A stretch of DNA of 11,523 bases from JBBRHH01 sp038222915 (GTDB lineage Bacteria; Planctomycetota; Phycisphaerae; Tepidisphaerales; Tepidisphaeraceae). A program made the translations under genes and the position numbers. The stretch is taken from positions 1 through 11,523 of the forward strand of contig JBBRHH010000147.1 of assembly GCA_038222915.1 (NCBI GenBank). The letters run 5' to 3'. The notes beneath the pieces were generated by a model. That model ran no database searches. It saw nothing but the letters and a program-made list of their open reading frames with translations, and had not been told where the DNA came from. This document shows positions 1-7,165 of this stretch, in pieces; the stretch's first letter is position 1; each line of letters opens with the position of its first letter.

Positions 1-441
1 CAATCGCGTGCTGTTGGGCTCGATGCTCATGGTGCGCTCGACCTTCAGGTCGAGTGGGCTGGCGACATCAGCGCCCGTCAGCATGTGCAGGAGCGCAACG
101 GCGATTTTGCCGCCGCCGCTGACGGTCACAGAGGCGCGATCGGGTCCTTTGGCGTCCACGTGATATTGAAACGGGACGCCTTCCCATCGGCCGCCGTAGT
201 GATAGGGGCAGTCGTCGAGGCCTTCGAAGCCGGAGTTCGGCTTGGTCTTGTCGGCGTACTTGATGATCCGGCCTTCGAGCTCCGGCACAACTTCGACAAT
301 GATCCGCTCGTTTTCCATATGGACGATGTTGTGCTCAGCGCCTTCGAACTTGCGCCGGCTTTCGGTCAGCGTGCACTCGGCGATGGCGTTGCTTCCGATG
401 AGCAGTAGGGAAAGAGCAGCGGTCAGTCTGGAATAGTTCAC
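1..441 (-). CDS. Secreted galactose-mutarotase-like (DUF4380/DUF5107-type) protein, 5' part only
   Basis: The reading frame is open from a GTG at 439-441 to the window edge (147 codons), so the C-terminus is missing. The GTG overlaps the TGA of the upstream glycoside hydrolase gene as GTGA, and a purine-rich AAGGGTGG lies a few bases upstream on the coding strand, which together support this start. Residues 1-22 form a signal peptide (short basic start, Leu-rich core, Ala-Ile-Ala cleavage site), so the product is exported. Residues about 42-62 (ENERIIVEVVPELEGRIIKY) match the pattern of the DUF4380/DUF5107 families, 'N-x-hydrophobic-x-V-x-V-x-P-E-L-x-G-R-I', which adopt the aldose-1-epimerase-like beta-sandwich. 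A role in binding or processing sugars is inferred from this and from the translationally coupled glycoside hydrolase-like neighbour. Catalytic residues cannot be judged on the fragment. The next possible ATG start (codon 42) would remove the signal peptide, so it is disfavoured. Confidence 0.75.
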   Translation of the reverse strand, partial: MNYSRLTAALSLLLIGSNAIAECTLTESRRKFEGAEHNIVHMENERIIVEVVPELEGRIIKYADKTKPNSGFEGLDDCPYHYGGRWEGVPFQYHVDAKGPDRASVTVSGGGKIAVALLHMLTGADVASPLDLKVERTMSIEPNSTRL

Positions 442-2801
442 TTGGCACCACCCTTCAGAGGGTTCGAGATTATCGGGGTGAGAATGGCGATGTGCTGAAG
501 GCCGCCGTGAGTCATGTATTCGGCTCGCAGGATTGCGGTTTGTTTTGGATCGGGCGACGGTTCGTGGGGAATAATGATCGTCGCGGCCGCTCCCGGTGCG
601 AGGTCGGGTAACGTGACGCGCCCCAGCTTCTGAACCCTGACGCTGATGTCGTGCAGCGCATAGGGCATTTGATTGCCGAGGCGAACGGCCACCTTGCCAT
701 CCGGTTGCTGGACGGCCGTCGCAACCAGATCCTGGTATAGATCGCGATTGCCGCGCTTGATCAACATTCCAACTGGATCATCATCCGGGGGCGGCACCGC
801 GGGGACAGGTTGATCGAGCGCGCCGCCGCTGTAATCGAAGAGGAGTGAGCCGGCGACGCCTTTGTCGAGCCAGTATTGCCAGAGGCCGTCGCGGGCGAAG
901 CTGGCGTCGTTCCAGTTGACTTCGGTGCTCATGATCGGCTGCTCGGTGACGGCGGCCGCGATGGAGTCGACGCCTTCCTTGCTCAGCAGATACTGGCAGC
1001 CGACGACGTCGACACCCTTGACGCGTCCGTCGCGCGCCTCGGCCTCCCATTCGCCACTGCCTTTGGTGGCGAGAACGGGCCGGTGGTAAGGATCGAGTTT
1101 GTGGAAAGCTTCGAGGATGGCGACGCGCGCCTCTTCGGGTTCGCCGTGCAGTTCATTGGTGGCCTCCCACATGATGATGCCGGGGCAATCCGAGAGGATT
1201 GTGGTGAATCCCTTTACGGCCTTAGTGATATTTGACGTGTCTTTCGGGTTATAGAACATGCACTTCTCGACCGACGCGAGAAGTGCGCCGCCGGCGCTGG
1301 TGAGTAGGCCTTCGGACTGATAGAGGTTGATCTGGTTCGGATCGGTAGGGCCGCGGAAGGCGTTGCCCGCCATGACGCGCAACTGCCACCGCTGGTGGGC
1401 GGCCTCGCCTGAACTGCCCTGCGCTTTGACGATGAACCGCTCGTTGTTCAGGTAAAAATCACGGCGATTGCGCACTTCGAAGGTGACGGTGTGGAAATTG
1501 ATGCCATCACCATCAATGTCCTTGCCGGCGTCATCGAGCAGAACGAACGTAGCGTGACATGTGTCGAAGCGCGGCTTTTCGTCGCGGCTGACTTCGATTG
1601 TGTTGGAGCCGGATTTCAACTCCACCGGCTGGTCGGTGGTCGCATAAGCCGGGCAGCTGCCAGTGTAGGCGATCTTGCCGTCGTAGCGGCCGTAGATGCT
1701 TCGCAGCTTGCCGTGGAAATCCTTGCCGGATTCGTTGGCAAGGGTGACGCTGAATTTGAACCTGCGATCATCGGCCGTCTTTTCGGTGTCGAAGGTGATG
1801 TCTTTTACATACACGGCGGGTGTGAGATCCAGGTGCAGGTCGCCGCGGATGCCTGGTTTGGGCCGGCCGCGAAACATGCCGCTGGTGTCGCGGATGCGCA
1901 TCTCTACTTTTGCCTTGCTGTCACTCGTAAGGGGGGCCGGCAGTGCCAGTTTCACCGGACCTTGTGGCTGGAGATCCAGGAAGAGCATTCGGGTTTTGGC
2001 GTTTTCTTCGCCTTTGTATTGGCTGTGAAACTCGATCCAGTGCGAGAGGACCGACATTTCTTCGATGGGCCGGGTCTCTGGCAGGGGGGCGTTGTTGATG
2101 GTCACCGCGGCGCTGTCCGCCACGCCCGAGAGACGAAGGAATCGTGGCTGTTCGTTGCCCGTGTTGGGAATGGATATTTCGCGGCTGACCGTGATCCAGC
2201 CACGGAACCACTCGTCTTGAAGGAGCACGCCGGGCAGGTGGACGGTTTTCAGTTCGGGCGGTTTCCATTCTTTCGGCCGAGCGGTCGTCTTGTAGCCGTA
2301 GGGTTCAATACTCTTTACATCCCAATCGCCTGCGAGGCTGACTCGTTTTCGGATGCCGATGTTGACCGGCTCCGACCAGCCTTCGGCGAGGAGGCCGGCG
2401 TGGCCGGGCGCGGTGATCTCGACGTGAGCCCGCATCTCGCCCGCGAGACACGTGCCGGCGTCGAACTCGAATGCGATGCCGTCTGCGAGGTGTTGGTCGA
2501 GGGGTTTGTCGATGAGAACTTTTGACGTCTCGCCGGGCTTTTCAGCGGAGGCGCTGGAGATGTCGACTCGCTTGAGGATGGTAATTCGGATCTTGACATC
2601 GGCCGGAAGTGATTTGTCGTCATCCAACAAGACGGAGCCGGCCGCCGTGCTTCCGGAGGAGACATAATTGTCTTGAATACGGACCGCGCGCACCGAGACA
2701 GCCGACGCGATTCCGGCATAAAGCGCCGGAATGGCCAGAACAATCGTTACAAAGCGTTTGATAGGATTAAATGGACTTTGGCCACGCGTGGTGTTCTTCA
2801 T
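438..2801 (-). CDS. Secreted glycoside hydrolase family 2-like (clan GH-A) protein
   Basis: A 787-residue protein. Residues 1-34 look like a signal peptide (basic N-region, hydrophobic core 18-32, Ala-Ser-Ala at 32-34), so it is exported. After an N-terminal beta domain (about 35-155) the order resembles GH2 enzymes: a jelly-roll sugar-binding domain (about 155-320, with the GH2-like 'VHLPGVLLQDEWFRGWITVSR'-type region near 187-207), an Ig-like domain (about 325-445), a TIM-barrel region (about 445-665) and a C-terminal Ig-like domain (about 690-787). Asn549-Glu550 in WEATNELHG fits the clan GH-A acid/base, and Glu627 in MSTEVNW fits the nucleophile. The barrel is short (about 220 residues against about 300 usual), and the conserved early-barrel 'RG-N-H' segment is not obvious. 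It may therefore be a divergent GH2 enzyme or a reduced-activity relative; the substrate cannot be read from sequence. Its stop overlaps the start of the mutarotase-like gene (GTGA), so the two are probably one operon. No strong ribosome binding site precedes the ATG. Confidence 0.8.
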   Translation of the reverse strand: MKNTTRGQSPFNPIKRFVTIVLAIPALYAGIASAVSVRAVRIQDNYVSSGSTAAGSVLLDDDKSLPADVKIRITILKRVDISSASAEKPGETSKVLIDKPLDQHLADGIAFEFDAGTCLAGEMRAHVEITAPGHAGLLAEGWSEPVNIGIRKRVSLAGDWDVKSIEPYGYKTTARPKEWKPPELKTVHLPGVLLQDEWFRGWITVSREISIPNTGNEQPRFLRLSGVADSAAVTINNAPLPETRPIEEMSVLSHWIEFHSQYKGEENAKTRMLFLDLQPQGPVKLALPAPLTSDSKAKVEMRIRDTSGMFRGRPKPGIRGDLHLDLTPAVYVKDITFDTEKTADDRRFKFSVTLANESGKDFHGKLRSIYGRYDGKIAYTGSCPAYATTDQPVELKSGSNTIEVSRDEKPRFDTCHATFVLLDDAGKDIDGDGINFHTVTFEVRNRRDFYLNNERFIVKAQGSSGEAAHQRWQLRVMAGNAFRGPTDPNQINLYQSEGLLTSAGGALLASVEKCMFYNPKDTSNITKAVKGFTTILSDCPGIIMWEATNELHGEPEEARVAILEAFHKLDPYHRPVLATKGSGEWEAEARDGRVKGVDVVGCQYLLSKEGVDSIAAAVTEQPIMSTEVNWNDASFARDGLWQYWLDKGVAGSLLFDYSGGALDQPVPAVPPPDDDPVGMLIKRGNRDLYQDLVATAVQQPDGKVAVRLGNQMPYALHDISVRVQKLGRVTLPDLAPGAAATIIIPHEPSPDPKQTAILRAEYMTHGGLQHIAILTPIISNPLKGGAK

Positions 2802-2810
2802 TGTCAGTAT

Positions 2811-2843
2811 CTACCCGCGTTATCGCTGCGCGTTCACGGGTAG
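2811..2843. repeat. Imperfect inverted repeat, 9-bp arms
   Basis: The left arm CTACCCGCG (2811-2819) is the reverse complement of the right arm CACGGGTAG (2835-2843) with one mismatch, separated by 15 bases. It ends 10 bases from the start codon of the leftward glycoside hydrolase gene. It could be an operator or a hairpin in that gene's leader. The function is inferred from position only. Confidence 0.4.
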
Positions 2844-2867
2844 CAGAGGCCGTCACGATGGCGTTCT

Positions 2868-2890
2868 ATTCGCGCTACAACTGCGCGAAT
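2868..2890. repeat. Perfect inverted repeat, 8-bp arms with 7-base spacer
   Basis: ATTCGCGC (2868-2875) is exactly reverse-complementary to GCGCGAAT (2883-2890) around the spacer TACAACT. No T-run follows on either side and it lies between divergent genes, so an operator for a dimeric regulator fits better than a terminator. This is inferred from symmetry and position; no regulator gene is visible in the window. Confidence 0.45.
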
Positions 2891-2892
2891 TT

Positions 2893-2902
2893 CCGAATTC
2901 GG
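2893..2902. repeat. 10-bp perfect palindrome
   Basis: CCGAATTCGG is self-complementary and starts only two bases after the 8-bp inverted repeat. Its CGAATT core repeats the CGAAT of that repeat's right arm. A palindrome of this length can occur by chance; the clustering is what makes it notable. Confidence 0.35.
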
Positions 2903-3006
2903 GTGGTGCAGTCGTGCGAGGTCTCCGGTTAGGATGTCTCTACTCTGGAGAGCCGAGGACACGTTTCGACGTTGAAGCGACACGCAAGAGGAACTCTTTG
3001 TACATC

Positions 3007-5844
3007 ATGATGAAAGTTGCTTTGAATCATCGCAGAAGGTCGGCACTTGAGCCGCTGGAAACCCGCATTTGCCTTGCCAGTGTCGTTGCCGCCGATTTCG
3101 ACGGCGACTTCCGGGCAGACTTTGCGGCGACCCGAACCGCGCAGAATGTGATCGCAGTGGATCTCGAACTTGGGGGTGGGACGTTTGCTGATCCGACGAC
3201 CGTGGCCGTCGGGGTTCATCCGGTGGCGCTGGTTGCCGGGGATTTCAATAAAGACGGCATTATGGATATTGCCACCGCCAACGAGAGCGGCAGCATCAGC
3301 GTGTTGCTTGGCGCAGGGGACGGTTCATTCTCTACAGCGAAGAAGTTTGTCGCCGGGGCCAGTCCTGAATCCATCGCGACGGGGGACTTTAACGGGGATA
3401 CGTTTCCAGATCTTGTTACAGCAAACGCGGGTGGGAAGAGTGTCAGTGTCCTCCTGGGCGACGGGCATGGCTCGTTTGGGGCGAAGCATGATTTCACGGT
3501 TGGGACCGGGCCGGTTGCTGTAATTGTCGGAGACTTCAATGGGGACACGAAATCGGACATTGCAACCGCCAACCGCCTGAGCAACAACGTGAGCGTTTTG
3601 ACGGGCAATGGGAGCGGGGGCTTTGCGGCGGCGAAGCAATTCGGCACGGGCGTCGCGCCTGTTTCGCTTGCGGCCGCTGATTTTGACGGCGACACGGTGC
3701 CGGATCTGATTGTCGCGAATGGTGGTTCGAGCACTGTCACGCTTTTAGTCGACGATGGCGCGGGGAGCTTCAGTCCCAAGCGATCTGTCACGGCAGGCAA
3801 AGTCGCTTCGTTTGTGCTTGCCGGGGATTTTAATGGCGACAGCAAGGCTGACTTTATTACTGCGGATCGCGTCAACGGCAGTCTGAGCATTCGACTCGGA
3901 GCGGGTGACGGCACCTTCGGCGCGCAACACGACTATGCCACGGGCAATGCGACGACGTCTCTCGCGGTTGCGGATTACAACAGTGACGGTCAGGCGGATG
4001 TGGTTTCGGCCGACAGCGCGGGCAACAGCGTGAACGTCCTCTATAAGAAGAGTAATGGCTCGTTTCTGGCGGGCGAACAATTTTCCACTGCGCGTGGACC
4101 GAGCGCCAGCGCTGCCATCGACTTAAATGGCGACCTTCTCGCCGACTTGGTCACGGCCAATCAAGGCGGATCCAGCATCAGCGTAATGCTGGGAAATGGC
4201 GCAGGAGGGTTCGACCCGCGGGCCGATTTCAGTACTGGCGCTGGCTCCGCGCCGGTTTCCATCGCCGCGGGTGATTTCACCGGCGATGCCGTCAATGACG
4301 TCGTCACTGCCAACTCCGGCAGCAAGAGCGTCGGCGTATTGATCAATCTGGGCGACGGAAAATTCAAGGCTGTGAAGAAGTTCGCGGTCGGAAGCAAGCC
4401 GTCGGCGGTCACTGTCGCAGATGTTAATAAGGACGGAAACCTGGACATCATCGCGACCAACAGCCTGAGCCAAACCGTCAGCGTGCTGCTTGGCAACGGA
4501 CATGGTTCCTTCGCCGCTCAGAAAGTATTTGCCACCGGGAAACTTCCAGTGGCGCTTGCCGTGCTGGACGTCAACAAGGACACCAAGCCGGATATTGTCA
4601 CTGCCAACGCCGGCGCAAACACGGTCAGTGTGCTGCTTGGGAAGGGGAATGGCACGTTTGGAGCTGCGAAAAGTTTCGCGGCTGGGAAAAAACCAACATC
4701 GATTGCAGTGGGCGACTTTGACGCGGACACAAATGTCGATCTGGCGGTCGCTGACGGCGGTAGCCAGGACGTCAGCATCGTTCGCGGCGCCGGGACCGGG
4801 TCATTCCTGGCGCCAAAGACTATTCCGGTCAACGTTGTTCCCTCTTTCATCGTCGCGGGTGATTTCGCTGCTGAAGGGAATGTTGACCTTGCGTTCACCA
4901 GTGGCACGAGTGGCACCGTGAACTTCATGCCAAACCTTGGCGGTGCGACGTTCGGTTCGGTCAAAACGTTCGAGGGTGGAAATGCACCCACGTCGATCGT
5001 CGCAGGTAATTTTAACGGCGATGCCAATCCCGATTTAATCGCGACGGATGGTTCGACCAACAAGGCGACGGTCCTGATTAATGATGGAACCGGCACGTTC
5101 AACTCCGCATCGCCAAATCTGCTGCAGGAATTTCTACAGGGAGCTACACCGACTACTTTCAGCGCGAGCCTCTCGGCCAACGCGTTCTCCGACGAAGGCT
5201 TTGCGCTGGATCACACTTCGACCGTCAAGTTGAACACAACCGTGCTCGCGACGGCGAAAAAGACGGCCGCCGGCGATTTGCTTCTTCAGGTGCTCCAGGA
5301 TGCCAACCAAAACGGAACGTTGGAAAAGTCTGAGATCGTCGCGCAAGGGAGTGGTCAACAGGCCCTTAGTGTCACGCTTGCAGCGGGAGAATATACGGTT
5401 CGCGTGACCAATCGGTCGACCACGACGACAACCACTTATCGACTGAGTCTCACCGCGCTCACCACCGCCGATCGGGCGATACCTTCGGCCAAGCTGGTTG
5501 CGCGAGGCGCTCTGACCGCGAGCTCGGCTACGATCACTTTCAGTGTGAAATATGTGGACGATCTTGCTGTCCAGAGGTCGTCTTTGGGCAACAACGATCT
5601 GCTCGTGAGTGGCCCGCATGCGTTCAAGCAGAAGGCCGTTTTGCTGTCGGTGGACCGGGCGGTTAATGGGACGCCGTTGACGGCGACGTATAGCATCACT
5701 GGGCCCGCGGGCACGTTCACGACGGCACAAAACGGAACATACCTCGTGCAGGTGGTGGCCAACAGCGTTTCCGACCTCACGGGAAAACACGTCAAAAATC
5801 CTTTAAGCGGGCGGATCGGACAACTTTTGGTTAAGATTCTCTGA
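3007..5844 (+). CDS. Secreted FG-GAP/VCBS beta-propeller protein with planctomycete LEPR-XLL-like N-terminus
   Basis: 945 residues from the ATG at 3007; a TTG at 2998 is an alternative start with better spacing from AAGAGGAA. There is no classical signal peptide. Instead residues about 12-25 (SALEPLETRICLAS) resemble the LEPR-XLL segment of planctomycete secreted proteins. From residue 29 to about 705 come 14 copies, about 49 residues apart, of the FG-GAP/VCBS motif (D-F-N-G-D-x-x-x-D-[LI]-x-x-A, then a 'VLLG-x-G-x-G-x-F' strand), the calcium-binding repeat of integrin-like propellers. Residues about 708-826 resemble a pre-peptidase C-terminal-type beta domain with an EF-hand-like loop (D765, N767, N769, G770, E776). 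Residues about 833-945 are an unrecognised beta-rich domain. Family knowledge suggests binding to surface polysaccharide or protein; the ligand is unknown. The stop overlaps the start of the FecR gene (TGATG), so the two are co-translated. No anchor is seen at the C-terminus. Confidence 0.85.
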   Translation: MMKVALNHRRRSALEPLETRICLASVVAADFDGDFRADFAATRTAQNVIAVDLELGGGTFADPTTVAVGVHPVALVAGDFNKDGIMDIATANESGSISVLLGAGDGSFSTAKKFVAGASPESIATGDFNGDTFPDLVTANAGGKSVSVLLGDGHGSFGAKHDFTVGTGPVAVIVGDFNGDTKSDIATANRLSNNVSVLTGNGSGGFAAAKQFGTGVAPVSLAAADFDGDTVPDLIVANGGSSTVTLLVDDGAGSFSPKRSVTAGKVASFVLAGDFNGDSKADFITADRVNGSLSIRLGAGDGTFGAQHDYATGNATTSLAVADYNSDGQADVVSADSAGNSVNVLYKKSNGSFLAGEQFSTARGPSASAAIDLNGDLLADLVTANQGGSSISVMLGNGAGGFDPRADFSTGAGSAPVSIAAGDFTGDAVNDVVTANSGSKSVGVLINLGDGKFKAVKKFAVGSKPSAVTVADVNKDGNLDIIATNSLSQTVSVLLGNGHGSFAAQKVFATGKLPVALAVLDVNKDTKPDIVTANAGANTVSVLLGKGNGTFGAAKSFAAGKKPTSIAVGDFDADTNVDLAVADGGSQDVSIVRGAGTGSFLAPKTIPVNVVPSFIVAGDFAAEGNVDLAFTSGTSGTVNFMPNLGGATFGSVKTFEGGNAPTSIVAGNFNGDANPDLIATDGSTNKATVLINDGTGTFNSASPNLLQEFLQGATPTTFSASLSANAFSDEGFALDHTSTVKLNTTVLATAKKTAAGDLLLQVLQDANQNGTLEKSEIVAQGSGQQALSVTLAAGEYTVRVTNRSTTTTTTYRLSLTALTTADRAIPSAKLVARGALTASSATITFSVKYVDDLAVQRSSLGNNDLLVSGPHAFKQKAVLLSVDRAVNGTPLTATYSITGPAGTFTTAQNGTYLVQVVANSVSDLTGKHVKNPLSGRIGQLLVKIL
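3091..5110 (+). repeat. Fourteen tandem FG-GAP/VCBS repeats encoded within the propeller gene
   Basis: The acidic loop motif recurs 14 times, from ADFDGDFRADF at residue 29 to GNFNGDANPDL at residue 667, giving a mean period of about 49 residues (about 147 bases). The DNA copies are well diverged, so this is an old protein repeat and not a recent tandem duplication. The thirteenth copy (residues 618-631, DFAAEGNVD) has lost the usual N-G-D of the calcium loop. Fourteen copies would fit two seven-bladed propellers, which is an inference. Confidence 0.8.
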
Positions 5845-7118
5845 TGGCCATCAAGTTTCCGGCGATCGGAATCGGCGCGAGTGCGATCTGTCTCATGATG
5901 TTTTGTGGCATTTCGTTGCAGGCAGCCGACAGCACGCAACCTGCCACGAAGGGTGCATCGGTCAATACAACGGTGACGGCGGTGAAGGGGAACGTTCAAT
6001 TCAGAATCACAGCACAGCAACCGTGGCGGCCGGCAACGGAGGGTCTCAGCTTGCCCGAAGGCGCCGAGCTTCGTACCGGCCTGCGCTCGTCGGTCACGTT
6101 TCATATCCCGCCGGATCAGACCGTCACATTGGACCGATTGACAACCGTAAAGGTGTTGCAGGCGGGTCGTCTAAAGACCGATCTGGGAATGGAATATGGC
6201 CGGCTGGAATACAACATTGAGGCAGGGGGTCCGGAGCACGATTGCAAGATTCACAGCCCCAATAACACACTCGCGCTGCGGGGCACCGATGTGCTGCTGT
6301 ACGACCAGGCACCGTTTGCGCCAGAGGCGGTGAGCCTGACTGGCCGTGCGATCCTGCGCGACCGCGCGAAGGCGAAGAACGATGTGGCGTTTGGCGGGAA
6401 GAAGGGGACGGTGAAGGTGAAGACTGATCAGGCCGGGCCGGCGCAGACGGCTTATAGCGAGTCGTATGTTGATCCTTCCTATTCCGGCGCGCATACGGCC
6501 GCGGACGAGCGGCTGATTTCGATCCTCCAGTCGCAGGGCAATCTGGTGCTGCAGAGTGGATCTCAGGTGGTCAGCGGCTTTGAGGGCCCGGTGACCAATC
6601 GGCAGATCAACGATCTGATCAAAGGCGACAAATTCGACATCGTGCTGCGGTGGTATGGCCTGGCGGACATGGATTTATTTGTTCTGCCTCCGCAGAAGGG
6701 GGCCGACAAAGGTTTTCTCCTTGCCAACCCGAGCCTGACCAATCGGGCCCTGGACCAGTTCAAAACCACCGACGCGTTGCCCAGTGGCGGAAAGATTCAG
6801 TTCGATACCGTCAGCATCGGCGGAGGCGGCGTTGAGATCGCATCATGGAAAGTTGCACCACCGACGGGTCAGTACGGTGCGGGGGCGAACCTATCTTCAA
6901 CTCCGCCTGCTGGTTATCCAAACAGGATCGGTTTTGAAATCCAGGCTTACGCGAATGGAAAGCGAATAGTCGAGTTGGCGTCGCCGGACAAGGTGCCGTT
7001 CGTTGGCCTTGTCAGTCCCGAAAATCGAGCCGCCGCAACGACCATCGATCTGCCGGTGCCGCAGGTTGGACGACCGGCAGCCGGAACTCCAGCCATTCAG
7101 AACAACCGCTCACATTGA
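5844..7118 (+). CDS. Exported FecR-domain protein
   Basis: 424 residues; the ATG at 5844 shares its A with the preceding TGA, a typical coupled start. Residues 1-27 form a signal peptide (Lys4, hydrophobic core 7-24, Leu-Gln-Ala cleavage site), so the protein should be periplasmic. Residues about 45-155 carry the FecR fold pattern: 'V-K-G-x-V', 'W-x-P-x-x-x-G-x-x-L-x-x-G-x-x-L-R-T-G' (61-79), and 'I-H-S-P-x-x-T-x-A-L-R-G-T-D-V' (136-150). Residues about 265-375 (LRWYGLADMDLFVLPP, then a Gly-Gly segment and a P-x-G-x-Y turn) recall the 'W-x-x-x-A-D-L-D-L-H-V' beta-sandwich domains of the DUF2135/YfaP kind. There is no membrane segment beyond the signal peptide and no sigma-factor gene beside it, so it is not a classical FecR anti-sigma regulator. 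A ligand- or glycan-binding role beside the CHASE2 cyclase is inferred. Confidence 0.8.
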   Translation: MAIKFPAIGIGASAICLMMFCGISLQAADSTQPATKGASVNTTVTAVKGNVQFRITAQQPWRPATEGLSLPEGAELRTGLRSSVTFHIPPDQTVTLDRLTTVKVLQAGRLKTDLGMEYGRLEYNIEAGGPEHDCKIHSPNNTLALRGTDVLLYDQAPFAPEAVSLTGRAILRDRAKAKNDVAFGGKKGTVKVKTDQAGPAQTAYSESYVDPSYSGAHTAADERLISILQSQGNLVLQSGSQVVSGFEGPVTNRQINDLIKGDKFDIVLRWYGLADMDLFVLPPQKGADKGFLLANPSLTNRALDQFKTTDALPSGGKIQFDTVSIGGGGVEIASWKVAPPTGQYGAGANLSSTPPAGYPNRIGFEIQAYANGKRIVELASPDKVPFVGLVSPENRAAATTIDLPVPQVGRPAAGTPAIQNNRSH

Positions 7119-7165
7119 GCGTCCCGCCATTTGTTCATGATGTGCGCGACCGGTACCATGCCTGC

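Larger units (their letters stand above)
2802..3006. promoter_or_regulatory. Divergent intergenic region between the two operons
   Basis: This gap of about 205 bases separates two genes transcribed away from each other, so it should hold the promoters of both. No convincing -35/-10 pair was found on either strand. It does contain three symmetrical elements described separately: an imperfect 9-bp inverted repeat (2811-2843), a perfect 8-bp inverted repeat (2868-2890) and a 10-bp palindrome (2893-2902). A candidate ribosome binding site for the rightward gene is AAGAGGAA at about 2986-2993. Its spacing suits a TTG at 2998 better than the ATG at 3007. Confidence 0.55.

Noticed and set aside
1491..2525. 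Long plus-strand open frame of 344 codons antisense to the glycoside hydrolase gene
   Set aside because: It lies wholly opposite a coherent GH2-like protein, has no recognisable domain, and long antisense frames are common in GC-rich coding DNA.
2868..2890. The perfect inverted repeat as an intrinsic terminator
   Set aside because: It lies between divergent gene starts and has no T-run on either strand.
2731..3006. Upstream extension of the propeller gene frame to an ATG at 2731
   Set aside because: It would overlap the 5' end of the divergent glycoside hydrolase gene and add 92 residues with no domain or signal-peptide character, whereas the planctomycete-type N-terminus begins just after 3007.
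3216..3914. Minus-strand open frame of 232 codons opposite the FG-GAP repeats
   Set aside because: Its apparent periodic motif is the reverse translation of the repeats on the plus strand; it is a shadow of the repeat structure.
3091..5110. The repeat region as a recent DNA tandem array
   Set aside because: The copies are similar as protein but clearly diverged as DNA, so it is an ancient domain repeat and not satellite or CRISPR-like DNA.
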